Of a stretch of 8,157 nt of DNA, positions 1 to 7,742 are shown in pieces. The stretch is from JBHGBM01 sp041946965. GTDB lineage: Bacteria > Acidobacteriota > Terriglobia > Bryobacterales > Bryobacteraceae. Numbering within the stretch: the stretch's first letter is position 1; each line of letters opens with the position of its first letter. The position numbers and the translations under genes are program-made. The stretch is from the NCBI GenBank assembly GCA_041946965.1, contig JBHGBM010000136.1, positions 1 through 8,157 of the forward strand, written 5' to 3'. Under the pieces are notes generated by a model. It did no database searches. It saw only the letters and a list, made by a program, of their open reading frames with translations, and was not told the DNA's origin.

Positions 1-1
1 G

Positions 2-2410
2 ATCCCGCGCATTTACAACGGCCGCAACCGCACGTTCTTCCTGTTCGGCTGGGAAAGCCAGCGGCAGCTCACCGGCCAGACCCGCACGGTGCGGGTTCCG
101 ACGGAACTCGAGCGCACGGGCGATTTCTCCGCCACCAATGACGCCAAAGGCGCGCTCATCCTGGCCAAGGATCCGCTGGCCAAGGGCACGTGCGGCGCCG
201 CGGCGACGGACGCGTGCTTCCCCGGAAACCGCATCCCGGCCAGCCGGCTGCACCCGATCGCGCTCAAGCTGCTGCCCTATTACCCCGCCGCCAACCGGCC
301 CGGGGAGCTGAACAACTTCGTCAGCGGGGTGAACGACGTGGCCAACTGGGATAGTTTTCTCGCCAAGATCGATCACCGCCTGAGCCCGGAGGACAACCTC
401 TCGGTGCGCTACCTGCGCCGCCTCACGCTCGATAAGAACCCGTTCTCGGGCAGCGCTTCGGGGGTGTTCCCGACCTGGTCGCGGAAGCCGCAGATGCTGC
501 TGGCGGCGAGCCACACGCGCGTGTTCACGCCCACGCTGGTCAACGACCTGCGGCTGGGGTGGAGCCGCACGCACAACTTCGAGCAGAGCGCGCACGACGA
601 TCGCGATTACATCGCGGAACTGGGGCTGAAGGGCGTGAGCAACGATCCTTCCGGGCTCGGTTTCCCGCGCTTCACCGTGCGGGACCTGGTGGCGGTGGGC
701 GACCCCGCCGACGTGCCCTTCGTCTGGACGGTGAACAACTACCAGGCCGGCGATACGTTCACGCTGGTGCGCTCGCGGCACCTGATCAAATTCGGCGGCG
801 AGCTGCTGCGCACGCAGTTTTTCCACCTTTCGACATCGAACGACATTCGCGGCACGTTTAATTTCCTGGGGCGCTGGACCAACATCCCCTTCGCGGACCT
901 GCTGCTGGGTTACCTCAACGACACTTCGCGCAAGCTCGGCAAGTATCCCGCGTACATTTTCCAGACCACCGCCGCCGCGTTTTTCCAGGACGACCTGCGC
1001 GCGCGGAAGAACCTGACGCTGAACCTGGGGGTGCGGTGGGAGCTGATGACGCCGCCCACGGAAAAGTACGGCCGCATCGGCAACTTCATTCCGGGCATCG
1101 GGCGGCTGATCCTGGGCGACGACCGCGGCATCCCGGACCTGGCCGCGCGCGCGGCCGAGGTGGGGTTAAGCAACCGGGTCGGGGTGGCGCGCGATTACGG
1201 CGTGCCCGCGAAGCTCATCTACGCCAATTACCGGCGCTTCGCCCCGCGCGCGGGCTTCGCGTGGCGGCCGTACGGCGGCAATCGCGCGGTGGTGCGCGGC
1301 GGCTACGGCATCTTCTATGCGAGTTCGATGCTGGACCCGATCCGCACCACGCTCACCAAGATGTTCCCGCTGACGGTCTCGCAGACGTACTCGAAGCCTT
1401 CCACCAACCCGCTGAACCTCTCGCTGAGCGACCCGTTCCCTTCCACGCGCGGGACGTATGAGGGACTGCTGAACATCGCGGGCTACGATCTGCGACCGCC
1501 TTCGCAGTACCTGCAAAGCTGGAACCTGACCATCGAGCGCGAGATCGCCTGGGCGTGCGCCGTGGAGATCGGGTACGTCGGATCGAAAGGCACGCACCTG
1601 GCGCGGCGCTACAACCTGAACCAGCCCTATCGCAATCCCGCGCTGCGGCTTCCGAGCGGCAGTTTTCCCAGGCCCGTTGCCGAGTTCAACACGATCGACT
1701 ATTTCTCGTTCGGCGCCAACTCCAACTACAACGCCGGAATCCTCTCCGTGCGCAGGCGCATGGCGCGCGGGTTCTTTTACCGGGCGAGTTACGTCTACAG
1801 CAAGTCCATCGACGACGCTTCACAGGCGCAGGGCGCCTCCGACGGCGGCTACAGCGGGGCGCAGAACGCGCGCGACCTGAAGGGCGAGCGGGGCCGCTCG
1901 GACTGGGACAACGGCCACGCCTTCACCATGAGCTTCATGTACGAGATCCCGCTGCGGCGGCGCTTTCTGACGCGCGGCTGGCAGATGGCCGCCACGGGAC
2001 GCCTGTACACGGGGCAGCCCTTCACGCCGCACGTTTCCAACGTGGACCTGAACCTCGGGGATGCGAACCGTCCCGACCGCATCCGCAAGGGCACGCTCGA
2101 AAACCCCAGCCCGCGGCGCTGGTTCGACCTGGACGCCTTCCCGGAGGTGCCGCGGGGCAGTTACCGCATGGGCAGCTCGGGCCGCAACATCCTGGACGGT
2201 CCCGGATTCGTGGGCATGAACGTTTCGCTGATGCGCAAGTTCCGGCTGCGGGAGCGCGGGTTCTTCCAGTTCCGCGCCGAGGCGTTCAACGTGAGCAACC
2301 ACGCGAATTTCAAGCTGCCGAACAACGACGTGAACGCGGTCAACGGGGGCGTCATCTCCTCCGCCAACGCCGCGCGCATTCTGCAATTCGGGTTGAAGTA
2401 CCAGTTTTGA
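2..2410 (+). CDS. TonB-dependent receptor, Oar-like, 5'-truncated (C-terminal 802 residues)
   Basis: This is an outer-membrane beta-barrel receptor that would take up large substrates using TonB energy; the substrate cannot be told. The frame is open from base 2, with no start in the window. A GTG at 89 is in frame but lies inside conserved sequence, so it is not the real start. Family hallmarks I recognise are NGRNRTFFLFGWES at the left edge, VPTELERTGDFS, NRIPASRLHPIALKLLPYYP, LGVRWELMTPP (barrel strand), SWNLTIEREI followed by GYVGSKGTHLARR, and FFQFRAEAFNVSNHANF. The C-terminus, RILQFGLKYQF, has alternating hydrophobics and a terminal Phe, the usual outer-membrane barrel assembly signal. 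Cys64 and Cys72 (window numbering) are close enough to form a loop disulfide. Full-length relatives are usually about 1,000-1,200 residues, so the signal peptide, the carboxypeptidase-regulatory-like domain and most of the plug should lie outside the window. The gene ends 3 nt from the stop of the convergent gene. The family is secure; the ligand is unknown. Confidence 0.93.
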   Translation: MPRIYNGRNRTFFLFGWESQRQLTGQTRTVRVPTELERTGDFSATNDAKGALILAKDPLAKGTCGAAATDACFPGNRIPASRLHPIALKLLPYYPAANRPGELNNFVSGVNDVANWDSFLAKIDHRLSPEDNLSVRYLRRLTLDKNPFSGSASGVFPTWSRKPQMLLAASHTRVFTPTLVNDLRLGWSRTHNFEQSAHDDRDYIAELGLKGVSNDPSGLGFPRFTVRDLVAVGDPADVPFVWTVNNYQAGDTFTLVRSRHLIKFGGELLRTQFFHLSTSNDIRGTFNFLGRWTNIPFADLLLGYLNDTSRKLGKYPAYIFQTTAAAFFQDDLRARKNLTLNLGVRWELMTPPTEKYGRIGNFIPGIGRLILGDDRGIPDLAARAAEVGLSNRVGVARDYGVPAKLIYANYRRFAPRAGFAWRPYGGNRAVVRGGYGIFYASSMLDPIRTTLTKMFPLTVSQTYSKPSTNPLNLSLSDPFPSTRGTYEGLLNIAGYDLRPPSQYLQSWNLTIEREIAWACAVEIGYVGSKGTHLARRYNLNQPYRNPALRLPSGSFPRPVAEFNTIDYFSFGANSNYNAGILSVRRRMARGFFYRASYVYSKSIDDASQAQGASDGGYSGAQNARDLKGERGRSDWDNGHAFTMSFMYEIPLRRRFLTRGWQMAATGRLYTGQPFTPHVSNVDLNLGDANRPDRIRKGTLENPSPRRWFDLDAFPEVPRGSYRMGSSGRNILDGPGFVGMNVSLMRKFRLRERGFFQFRAEAFNVSNHANFKLPNNDVNAVNGGVISSANAARILQFGLKYQF

Positions 2411-2413
2411 ACG

Positions 2414-3514
2414 CTACGGCCGCGCTGGCAGCATCCTTAGAATCACGGCCACGGGGCGCGCCGCGTGCGCGCCGTTTTCACCGCGATCGCCGCTGGGGAA
2501 ATGCTCCAGCGCCTCGCTGAGAATGCGAACTCCCTCGTCGGAATTGCCGGTGGCGAACAGATTCACCGCCAGCTCGAATCCCCTCTTGGGAGTCTCCGCC
2601 AGGTCGAAGTGAGCCGGCGTGCCCGGCGTGGAACGTTGCGGGCACCCCGTGCCGCGGCTGCGGCCGGTGATCGGCGCGATGCAGGTCCTGGCGAAGGCAC
2701 CGGCTTTGTTCATGGCGGCATCCAGGCGCGGTTCCCGGTACGACGGATCGAGCAGCCGCAATTGCGCCAGGAAGCTGGCCGTCAGCATGTGATACCCCAG
2801 AACGTCCTTCTCCTTGGGATCGTTTCCGTTGAGGCCGTAGTGCCAATAGCCGTCGGCTTCCTGGGCCGGGATGATCTGGTTGTATATGCACCGGCGCGCC
2901 TTATGTTTGAGGCGGGCTGACAGAGCCGCGTCGAGGTCTTCGAGGTAGTTGCCCAGCAACGCGGCCGACATGGCCAGGGCCGCATTCTTGTTGACCGGAG
3001 AAGGTTTGGCCATGTCCAGCTTCGATTCGCCGGTCTTCACGTCGATGGCCGCCGCCCACCAGCCCTTCTCGTTCCAGGGATATTGGTCCACGACCGCCGC
3101 CACGTACCGGAGGTCGTTCTCCCGGCCTCCTTCGCGGTGAAAGACGTAGCCCAGCGCGGAAGTGTACCAGCCCAGCGCGGGCGGACCGCCGCCGGGAATC
3201 TCGCGGCCGTTCTCCCTGGTCTTGGGCTTGATGTAGAGCACGCCGAATTTGGTGGCCTTCATCTGCCGCAGCACGCGATCGGCGAGCTCCACGCCGGCGG
3301 CTTTGTACCTGCGGTCACCCGTCAGCTCGTAGGTCAGGTAGTAAGCCCAGGCCGTCATGGCGGCGCTGCTCTTGCCTTTGAGCCCGGCGCCGAGCAGTTG
3401 ATCGAGGTGCCCTGTGGCCGCCGCGAGGAGCCGCGCCCGAAACGCAGCCGGATCATCGGCGCCGCGCGCCGCGGCGGCAAGGGCAATCAGGAACACAAGC
3501 CGTGCGGATTGCAT
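2414..3514 (-). CDS. Secreted protein of unknown function, probably alpha-helical toroid-like (366 aa)
   Basis: I do not recognise a named family. The chosen ATG (3514-3512) is followed by a signal peptide, MQSARLVFLIALAAAARG, with likely cleavage before ADDPAAF. A CAGGG Shine-Dalgarno-like sequence lies 6 nt upstream. The frame runs 57 codons further upstream, but that would overlap the preceding gene and bury the signal peptide. The mature part is rich in amphipathic helices with aromatic motifs: AWAYYLTYELTGDRRY (55-70), GGPPALGWYTSALGYVF (109-125), YPWNEKGWWAAAID (145-158), EADGYWHYGLNG (219-230) and LGYHMLTASFLAQLRLLD (239-256). This pattern recalls (alpha/alpha)-barrel carbohydrate-active enzymes, but no catalytic signature can be named, so enzyme activity is inference only. 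Cys278 and Cys291 could form a disulfide. It is the last gene of the three-gene operon, 14 nt after the propeller gene. The C-terminal coding end overlaps a terminator-like hairpin for the opposite strand. Confidence 0.88.
   Translation of the reverse strand: MQSARLVFLIALAAAARGADDPAAFRARLLAAATGHLDQLLGAGLKGKSSAAMTAWAYYLTYELTGDRRYKAAGVELADRVLRQMKATKFGVLYIKPKTRENGREIPGGGPPALGWYTSALGYVFHREGGRENDLRYVAAVVDQYPWNEKGWWAAAIDVKTGESKLDMAKPSPVNKNAALAMSAALLGNYLEDLDAALSARLKHKARRCIYNQIIPAQEADGYWHYGLNGNDPKEKDVLGYHMLTASFLAQLRLLDPSYREPRLDAAMNKAGAFARTCIAPITGRSRGTGCPQRSTPGTPAHFDLAETPKRGFELAVNLFATGNSDEGVRILSEALEHFPSGDRGENGAHAARPVAVILRMLPARP
2455..2478 (+). terminator. Possible intrinsic terminator of the receptor gene, inside the convergent gene
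   Basis: On the plus strand GGCGCGC (2455-2461), a 5-nt loop (CGCGT) and GCGCGCC (2467-2473) form a perfect 7-bp all-GC stem, followed by GTTTT. It begins 45 nt after the receptor stop. The T run is only four long, so this is a weak terminator at best. The same bases encode part of the C-terminus (ENGAHAARP) of the opposing gene. Confidence 0.4.
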
Positions 3515-3528
3515 GGAATACCCTGAGG

Positions 3529-5751
3529 CTACCGCACCACGGCTTTTTCCGTGCTCTGGTTGGAGTACTCGTCTTCCGCCCGGACGGCGATGGTGTGCTC
3601 GCCGGGCGGCACGTTCGGCAGTGTGATTTTGTAAGAGAGGTCCGGCGAATCGGCAAGGCCGCCTACCGGCGGGGCCACGGTCCATTCGCCGCCATCGAGC
3701 GAATACTCGGCGCGCTTCACGTAGGTGAGCGCGTCGCTGGCGCTCCAGGCTACGGCGAGGCCGCCGGCATCCCGCGCGGCGGTGAGCGCCGAGATCCGCG
3801 GCGGCGAGTTGTCGATGAGGAACGGCGCGCTCTCCGCGGTGGTGGTGAGCGCTTCAGCGGGCGGATTGCCGGGCAGGTCGGAGGCGATCACGCGGATGCG
3901 GTATTCCCCGTCGGGAAACGCGGTGGAATCGAAGCTGACGTACTTCTCGCGGATTTTCTCTTTCAGCAGCTTCCACTCAGTTTCGCCGGCGCCGCGAATC
4001 TGCACGGTGTAGGAGAGCGTGTCGCCGTTATCGTCGGAGGCGTTCCAGCGCGCGCCCATGAAGCCTTTGGCGAAGGTCATCGAAGGCCAGCCGGTGTCGA
4101 GCGAAAGCACGGGGGTGCGCGGCGCGGTCTGCGCCCGCCTGCCGAGCGGCGGCAGCGTGATGGTCTGGGCCGAGGGAACGAGCGGCGTGGCGGGAGCGGG
4201 GAATCTGTAGTTGGCCGGCGTGATGTCCACGTCTTCGACGCGCGGCTCCACGTTCTTGGGCAGGTACGAGAGATCGACCGAGTGCAGCTCCGGCGATTTG
4301 CCCGCGCCGGTCAGGGTGGCTTTCCATTGCACGAAGCGCGCCGGAGGACAGTTCACGCGCGCGCCCTTGGGGGACGTGACCGGCGCCGACCACGGGCTCC
4401 AGTTCTTCTGCGGCTGGTCCAGGTTGCCGCTGCGAGCCTGGAGGCGGATCTCGCCGCCGTTGGCTTCGCCGTCGAAGCTCAGCCGACCCCACTGGGAGTA
4501 GATGCCGGAGTCGAACACATCGCTCTCGATGGAGCCTTCCTTCTCGAGGCCGGGGCCGATCTCGTAGACCTTTCCCACGTTGGCCGTCACCGCGAAGAGG
4601 CGGCCGCCGGGGCCCGCTTCGAAATCCGTCACCTGGGTGGGGGAGCCGTTGAGCAGCGCGGTGTAAAGGCTTTCCGAATCGATGCGGTAGATATAGCCCT
4701 TGTTGCCGGTGCCGAGCAGAGGGCGTCCGGAGGCGTCGAAGCCGATGGCGTAGACGATCTCGTGCGTGTCGCTCCACATCTTGCGCGGACTGCCCGCGGG
4801 ATCGATGCGGTACACGTCGCTGCCGCCGGTAAGGGAGAGCGGCGCCGCGGTGGAAAGCGTGGGCGGAGGCGGAGCGGCGGGCCGGACCTGCACCGCGCCG
4901 GCAACGGAGGCCGCCGGAGCGGGGGACGGGGGCGCCGGAGCAGGCGCGGCCGGCGCGGGTGTGACCGGGGCCGCCTGCTTGTTGCCGGCCGCCGCGGCCC
5001 ATACCGCGCCGTGGCTGTCCACCGCCACCGAAGTCACTTCACGCTTGGCCATCTGGTAGAGCACGAATCCCTGGCCCGCGGGCGAAACGCGGATCACCAG
5101 CCCGCCGGGCTCGGTGCCGATGATAAGGTTGCCGCCGGCATCCACGGCGAGGGAGCGCGCGTGCGTTTCCTCGGTCTTGAAGAATACGGAACCTTTGCCG
5201 CTGGGAGGCACGCGGTAGATCTCGCCGCGGTCGCCGGTGGCGACGAGCAGGTCGCCGCGGCTATCGAACGCCATGGCCCAGATGTACTTGGCCTTGGGAT
5301 CGAAGAACAGTTCCGGTTTGGCCGTACCGGCCATGCGATAGACCTTGCCGTCGGGCGAGGTCCCGATGTAAACGCGGTCTTTGGCGTCCACCGCGAGCGC
5401 GTGAATCTCGAGGCCTTCCAGCTCGGCAACGACTTTCTTCTCGCCGTTCGGCGCCAGGCGGTAGAGCTTGGCGCCGGGACCGCCGCCCGCGTAGAGGTTG
5501 CCCTTGGAATCGTGCGCCAGCGCCCAGAGGTAGGTGGCGGAGGTGTCGTACAACTCGGTGAAGCGCGGCGCCAGCGTCAGTAGCCCGTCGCTGCGCAGCG
5601 AGAGGTTGTGGCTGATGCCCTTGTCGAAATCCGGGTAGTCGCTCTGGGTCCAGGTGCGCGTGTCGGTAGCGCGGCCGGCAGCGGCCAGCGCGAGTGTGAG
5701 CATGAGCGCGGCGCCGGGCATACGGCGGCGTCGGGTGTTCCGTGTGGTCAT
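3529..5751 (-). CDS. Secreted seven-repeat beta-propeller protein with C-terminal Ig/FnIII-like domains (740 aa)
   Basis: This is an exported beta-propeller scaffold, probably periplasmic or surface-located; no enzymatic role is visible. The N-terminus has a basic n-region (RNTRRRR) and a hydrophobic core (ALMLTLALAAAG), typical of a signal peptide. Seven repeats of the form hhAhAhDxxGxhhhGTxxxGxhYRh are readable: about 73-99, 115-140, 156-181, 197-222, 238-316 (split by an insert), 331-357 and 372-398. A Pro/Ala-rich linker at 259-308 interrupts the fifth repeat. Residues 407-497 (SDVFDSG, WGRLSFDGE, ARFVQWKATLTG, ELHSVDLSYLP) look like a beta-sandwich. Residues 555-648 and 649-740 look like two Ig/FnIII-like modules (YTVQIRG, DGEYRIRVIASD; EYSLDGGEW, GEHTIAVRAEDEYSN). 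The start is ATG 5751-5749, with a weak AAGAAG purine run upstream. The later Met11 is less likely because it has no ribosome site. The gene starts 15 nt after the S55-like gene and ends 14 nt before the next one, which argues for co-translation. Confidence 0.9.
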   Translation of the reverse strand: MTTRNTRRRRMPGAALMLTLALAAAGRATDTRTWTQSDYPDFDKGISHNLSLRSDGLLTLAPRFTELYDTSATYLWALAHDSKGNLYAGGGPGAKLYRLAPNGEKKVVAELEGLEIHALAVDAKDRVYIGTSPDGKVYRMAGTAKPELFFDPKAKYIWAMAFDSRGDLLVATGDRGEIYRVPPSGKGSVFFKTEETHARSLAVDAGGNLIIGTEPGGLVIRVSPAGQGFVLYQMAKREVTSVAVDSHGAVWAAAAGNKQAAPVTPAPAAPAPAPPSPAPAASVAGAVQVRPAAPPPPTLSTAAPLSLTGGSDVYRIDPAGSPRKMWSDTHEIVYAIGFDASGRPLLGTGNKGYIYRIDSESLYTALLNGSPTQVTDFEAGPGGRLFAVTANVGKVYEIGPGLEKEGSIESDVFDSGIYSQWGRLSFDGEANGGEIRLQARSGNLDQPQKNWSPWSAPVTSPKGARVNCPPARFVQWKATLTGAGKSPELHSVDLSYLPKNVEPRVEDVDITPANYRFPAPATPLVPSAQTITLPPLGRRAQTAPRTPVLSLDTGWPSMTFAKGFMGARWNASDDNGDTLSYTVQIRGAGETEWKLLKEKIREKYVSFDSTAFPDGEYRIRVIASDLPGNPPAEALTTTAESAPFLIDNSPPRISALTAARDAGGLAVAWSASDALTYVKRAEYSLDGGEWTVAPPVGGLADSPDLSYKITLPNVPPGEHTIAVRAEDEYSNQSTEKAVVR
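4828..4977 (-). other. Pro/Ala-rich low-complexity linker inside propeller repeat 5
   Basis: Residues 259-308 of the propeller protein are almost entirely Pro, Ala, Ser, Thr and Val (for example TPAPAAPAPAPPSPAPA). On the DNA this is a run of GCG/GCC/CCG/CCC codons. It sits between the GAVWAAAAGNK half and the SDVYRID half of one repeat, so it is an insertion within a blade and not an inter-domain hinge. Such runs usually form extended, flexible segments; its role here is unknown. Confidence 0.8.
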
Positions 5752-5766
5752 CGATGTGGCTTCTTC

Positions 5767-7629
5767 TTACTTGACCGTGATGCGCAGCGAGTAGCTGCCG
5801 GCCACCACGGAATCGAACGGGATGGCCATCTGCTCGGAGACGGTTTCGGGACTGGTAACCACGGAGCGGCTGGCCACGCGCCCGGCCTGCATGACGTTCA
5901 GCACGGAGGAAGGCAGGCTAGGCAGCGTTTTGTCGTCGTAATAAGCGGTGGGGCTGGGTTCCAGGAGGGAAACGTAGAGCTTGTTATTGCTGCGCTCCTG
6001 GTTCATCAGCGAAACCATCTGGGGCACGTCCATGAAGCGGTTCATGTATGACGCCATGTTCTGCATGCGGTTCACGGTATCGGCGTCGCTCAGCAGGATG
6101 CGGTGGTCCCCTTTGGCGAGTCCGGCGGGGATCTTCACGTTGAAAGTGCGCTCGATGCGCTCGCCGCGGTAAGGCCGCAGCACCACCCGCACCGGCACCT
6201 CCTGGCCCGCGCGGACTTCCGGGTTCGGCACCCAGGCATTTTCAATCATGGCCACGCGGCGTTCGGGAAGCAGGTCCACGGTCACGCTGACGCGCTTGAT
6301 GTCCGGAGTCTTCACCGCGTTCAGGTAGAGGCGGTTGAACTTGTCGCCCCACCAGCCGGCCAGCAGCATGGTGGCCGGCATGGGCATTTCGCCCGCGGCC
6401 TGCATGGTGGCGAGGTTGATGTTGCCCTGCCCGTTCAGCTCCACTTTGCCGGAGAGACGGTAGGTGGCCTCCTCCATCGAGTCGTTCAGGCCGGAAATGG
6501 AGTTGAACAGCGTGACCATCATCAGGTACGGCGTCCACTTCTGCTGCACGAAGACGTTGAAGCGGAAGTCCTTCTCATTCCGCACCGTGTTCTGGCCGGC
6601 AAACGATCGCACCTTCACCGCGACCGGGATCATCTCCGAGGTGGCGCCCAGCACGCCCATGACGCCGCTGTGGCGGTCCTGGTGCAGCGCGCCCACAATT
6701 TCCGTGGCGTTGGCGAACTTATTGGGCTGGAACTGCGAGGAGAGCGTCATCAGCACTTCGCCCTTGCTCATGGGCATGTTCACCGGGCCGATGTTGAAGA
6801 ACGGGTGGCCGAACGCCAGCACGCGTTGGCCGTCGTTGTAGGTCACGGTGCCGAGGCCGGTCATGCTCATGTCGCCGGAAACCAGCACGCCCGCCACGGT
6901 CTCCCCGGGCTGAAGCGAGCGCTGCCAGCCGGCGGCGGGCCTGGCGGTGTAGATGGCGCTGCCCGCGCCGCCCTGGGCCACGGTGATCCCGAGATGGCGG
7001 AACATGGGGCCGAACTCCCGCAGGGTCTCGTCGCTGAAGCCGGAGAAGGTGAGCGGCGTCTCGATGGGCACCATCGCCGGCAGCTCGACGGGCAGGTTGG
7101 GCGAGGCGCCCGCGGCCACCGCCTGCGCCAGCAGTTCGCTGGGAATGGCCGCGGCCTGCCGCACCGAGGCGGCTTTGTCCGGCGTGCGGGCGTCGGACGG
7201 CCGCGTCTGGTCGAATTCGTTGATTTCGAGCATCAGCTCGATGGGGGTGATGCCGCAAATCGCGTCCGGCGAGAACACGCTGAGCCGCAGCGCCACGGCG
7301 CCCACCAGCTTTCCTTCGATGTAAACCGGGCTTCCGCTCATGCCGCCGGCGACGTTGGTACGCAGCGCCTTACCGCCCAGCTTGGCGAGGATGACGTCCT
7401 GCTTGGGACCCCAGGCGTTTTTCCACAGACCGACGATCTCGACGGGGACGGGTTCGGGTACCTTCCCGGTAAACACCGTCCAGACGGTGCCTTTCATGCC
7501 GGGGCGCAGGCTGGAGCTTTTCATGATCTCCACCGGGCCGGCCTGGGGGCGGGCGGAAACCGGGACTGGGGCCGCGAACACGCTGACGGCCGCGGTAACG
7601 AGGAGACCCGCGGCGATACCAAACTTCAT
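5767..7629 (-). CDS. SpoIVB/S55-type serine peptidase-like secreted protein (620 aa)
   Basis: This is an exported protein related to peptidase family S55, whose founder SpoIVB is a signalling serine protease of Bacillus sporulation. A spore role is not expected here; a periplasmic function is inferred. From the chosen start it has a signal peptide (MKFGIAAGLLVTAAVSVFA, then APVPVSA). Next comes LRPGMKGTVWTVF, a region ending in GGMSGSPVYIEGKLVGAV (95-112; candidate nucleophile Ser98), and ICGITPIELMLEI (124-136). A second conserved block, GLGTVTYNDGQRVLAFGHPF (258-277), contains candidate base His275. The remainder (about 330-620) is beta-rich and unassigned, ending SYSLRITVK. In SpoIVB, as I recall it, the His motif precedes the Ser motif, so the order is reversed here. 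No Asp sits 15 residues before the Ser as in SpoIVB; Asp78 (20 before) is the nearest. ATG 7629-7627 was chosen over 7656 because GGAG (7644-7641) lies 11 nt upstream and the signal peptide then starts normally. First gene of the operon. Confidence 0.9.
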   Translation of the reverse strand: MKFGIAAGLLVTAAVSVFAAPVPVSARPQAGPVEIMKSSSLRPGMKGTVWTVFTGKVPEPVPVEIVGLWKNAWGPKQDVILAKLGGKALRTNVAGGMSGSPVYIEGKLVGAVALRLSVFSPDAICGITPIELMLEINEFDQTRPSDARTPDKAASVRQAAAIPSELLAQAVAAGASPNLPVELPAMVPIETPLTFSGFSDETLREFGPMFRHLGITVAQGGAGSAIYTARPAAGWQRSLQPGETVAGVLVSGDMSMTGLGTVTYNDGQRVLAFGHPFFNIGPVNMPMSKGEVLMTLSSQFQPNKFANATEIVGALHQDRHSGVMGVLGATSEMIPVAVKVRSFAGQNTVRNEKDFRFNVFVQQKWTPYLMMVTLFNSISGLNDSMEEATYRLSGKVELNGQGNINLATMQAAGEMPMPATMLLAGWWGDKFNRLYLNAVKTPDIKRVSVTVDLLPERRVAMIENAWVPNPEVRAGQEVPVRVVLRPYRGERIERTFNVKIPAGLAKGDHRILLSDADTVNRMQNMASYMNRFMDVPQMVSLMNQERSNNKLYVSLLEPSPTAYYDDKTLPSLPSSVLNVMQAGRVASRSVVTSPETVSEQMAIPFDSVVAGSYSLRITVK

Positions 7630-7640
7630 GGGGTAAACAA

Positions 7641-7644
7641 CTCC
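7641..7644 (-). promoter_or_regulatory. Ribosome binding site deciding the S55-like start
   Basis: On the minus strand the bases read CGGAG, then 11 nt, then ATG at 7629. The spacing is at the long end of normal. The alternative ATG at 7656 has no purine-rich site in front of it, and this GGAG would fall inside its coding region, so the site favours the shorter protein. Confidence 0.5.
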
Positions 7645-7654
7645 GCTGTTCTTC

Positions 7655-7660
7655 ATTGTA
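7655..7660 (-). promoter_or_regulatory. Possible -10 element (TACAAT) for the three-gene operon
   Basis: TACAAT on the minus strand matches five of six bases of the sigma-70 -10 consensus. It would place the transcript start near 7648, just upstream of the GGAG site and about 19 nt before the ATG at 7629. No -35-like hexamer is seen 16-18 nt further upstream, where the sequence is very GC-rich. This is weak evidence. Confidence 0.22.
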
Positions 7661-7742
7661 CTATGGGGCCCCCGGCGGCCCGGCGCTGCCTAAGATTCGA
7701 CGAGCGGCGGGCGCGGAAAGATCCATGCCGCGCGGTTACAAT

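Noticed and set aside
1141..1156. Perfect 16-bp palindrome GGCCGCGC/GCGCGGCC
   Set aside because: It lies in the receptor coding frame, encodes an ordinary Ala/Arg stretch and is expected by chance in such GC-rich codons; there is no T run.
1555..2520. A 321-codon plus-strand frame overlapping the receptor end
   Set aside because: It is an out-of-frame shadow of the receptor with Arg/Gln/Pro/Ala-rich composition; the overlapping receptor frame has clear family motifs to its last residue.
3515..3685. A 57-codon upstream extension of the orphan helical protein
   Set aside because: It would overlap the propeller coding region and precede a well-formed signal peptide; the ATG at 3514 has its own CAGGG site.
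3502..5583. A 693-codon open frame on the plus strand
   Set aside because: It is antisense to the propeller gene, rich in Arg/Gly/Val/His with no domain pattern, and is explained by GC-biased third positions keeping the opposite frame open.
7630..7656. A nine-residue longer start (ATG 7656) for the S55-like protein
   Set aside because: It has no ribosome site upstream, and the shorter start has GGAG and an immediate Lys-plus-hydrophobic signal peptide. It is not fully excluded.
7737..7742. TACAAT as a -10 element for the ilvD-like gene
   Set aside because: Transcription would start about 5 nt before the ATG and omit the strong GGAG site, and no -35 is seen at the right distance.
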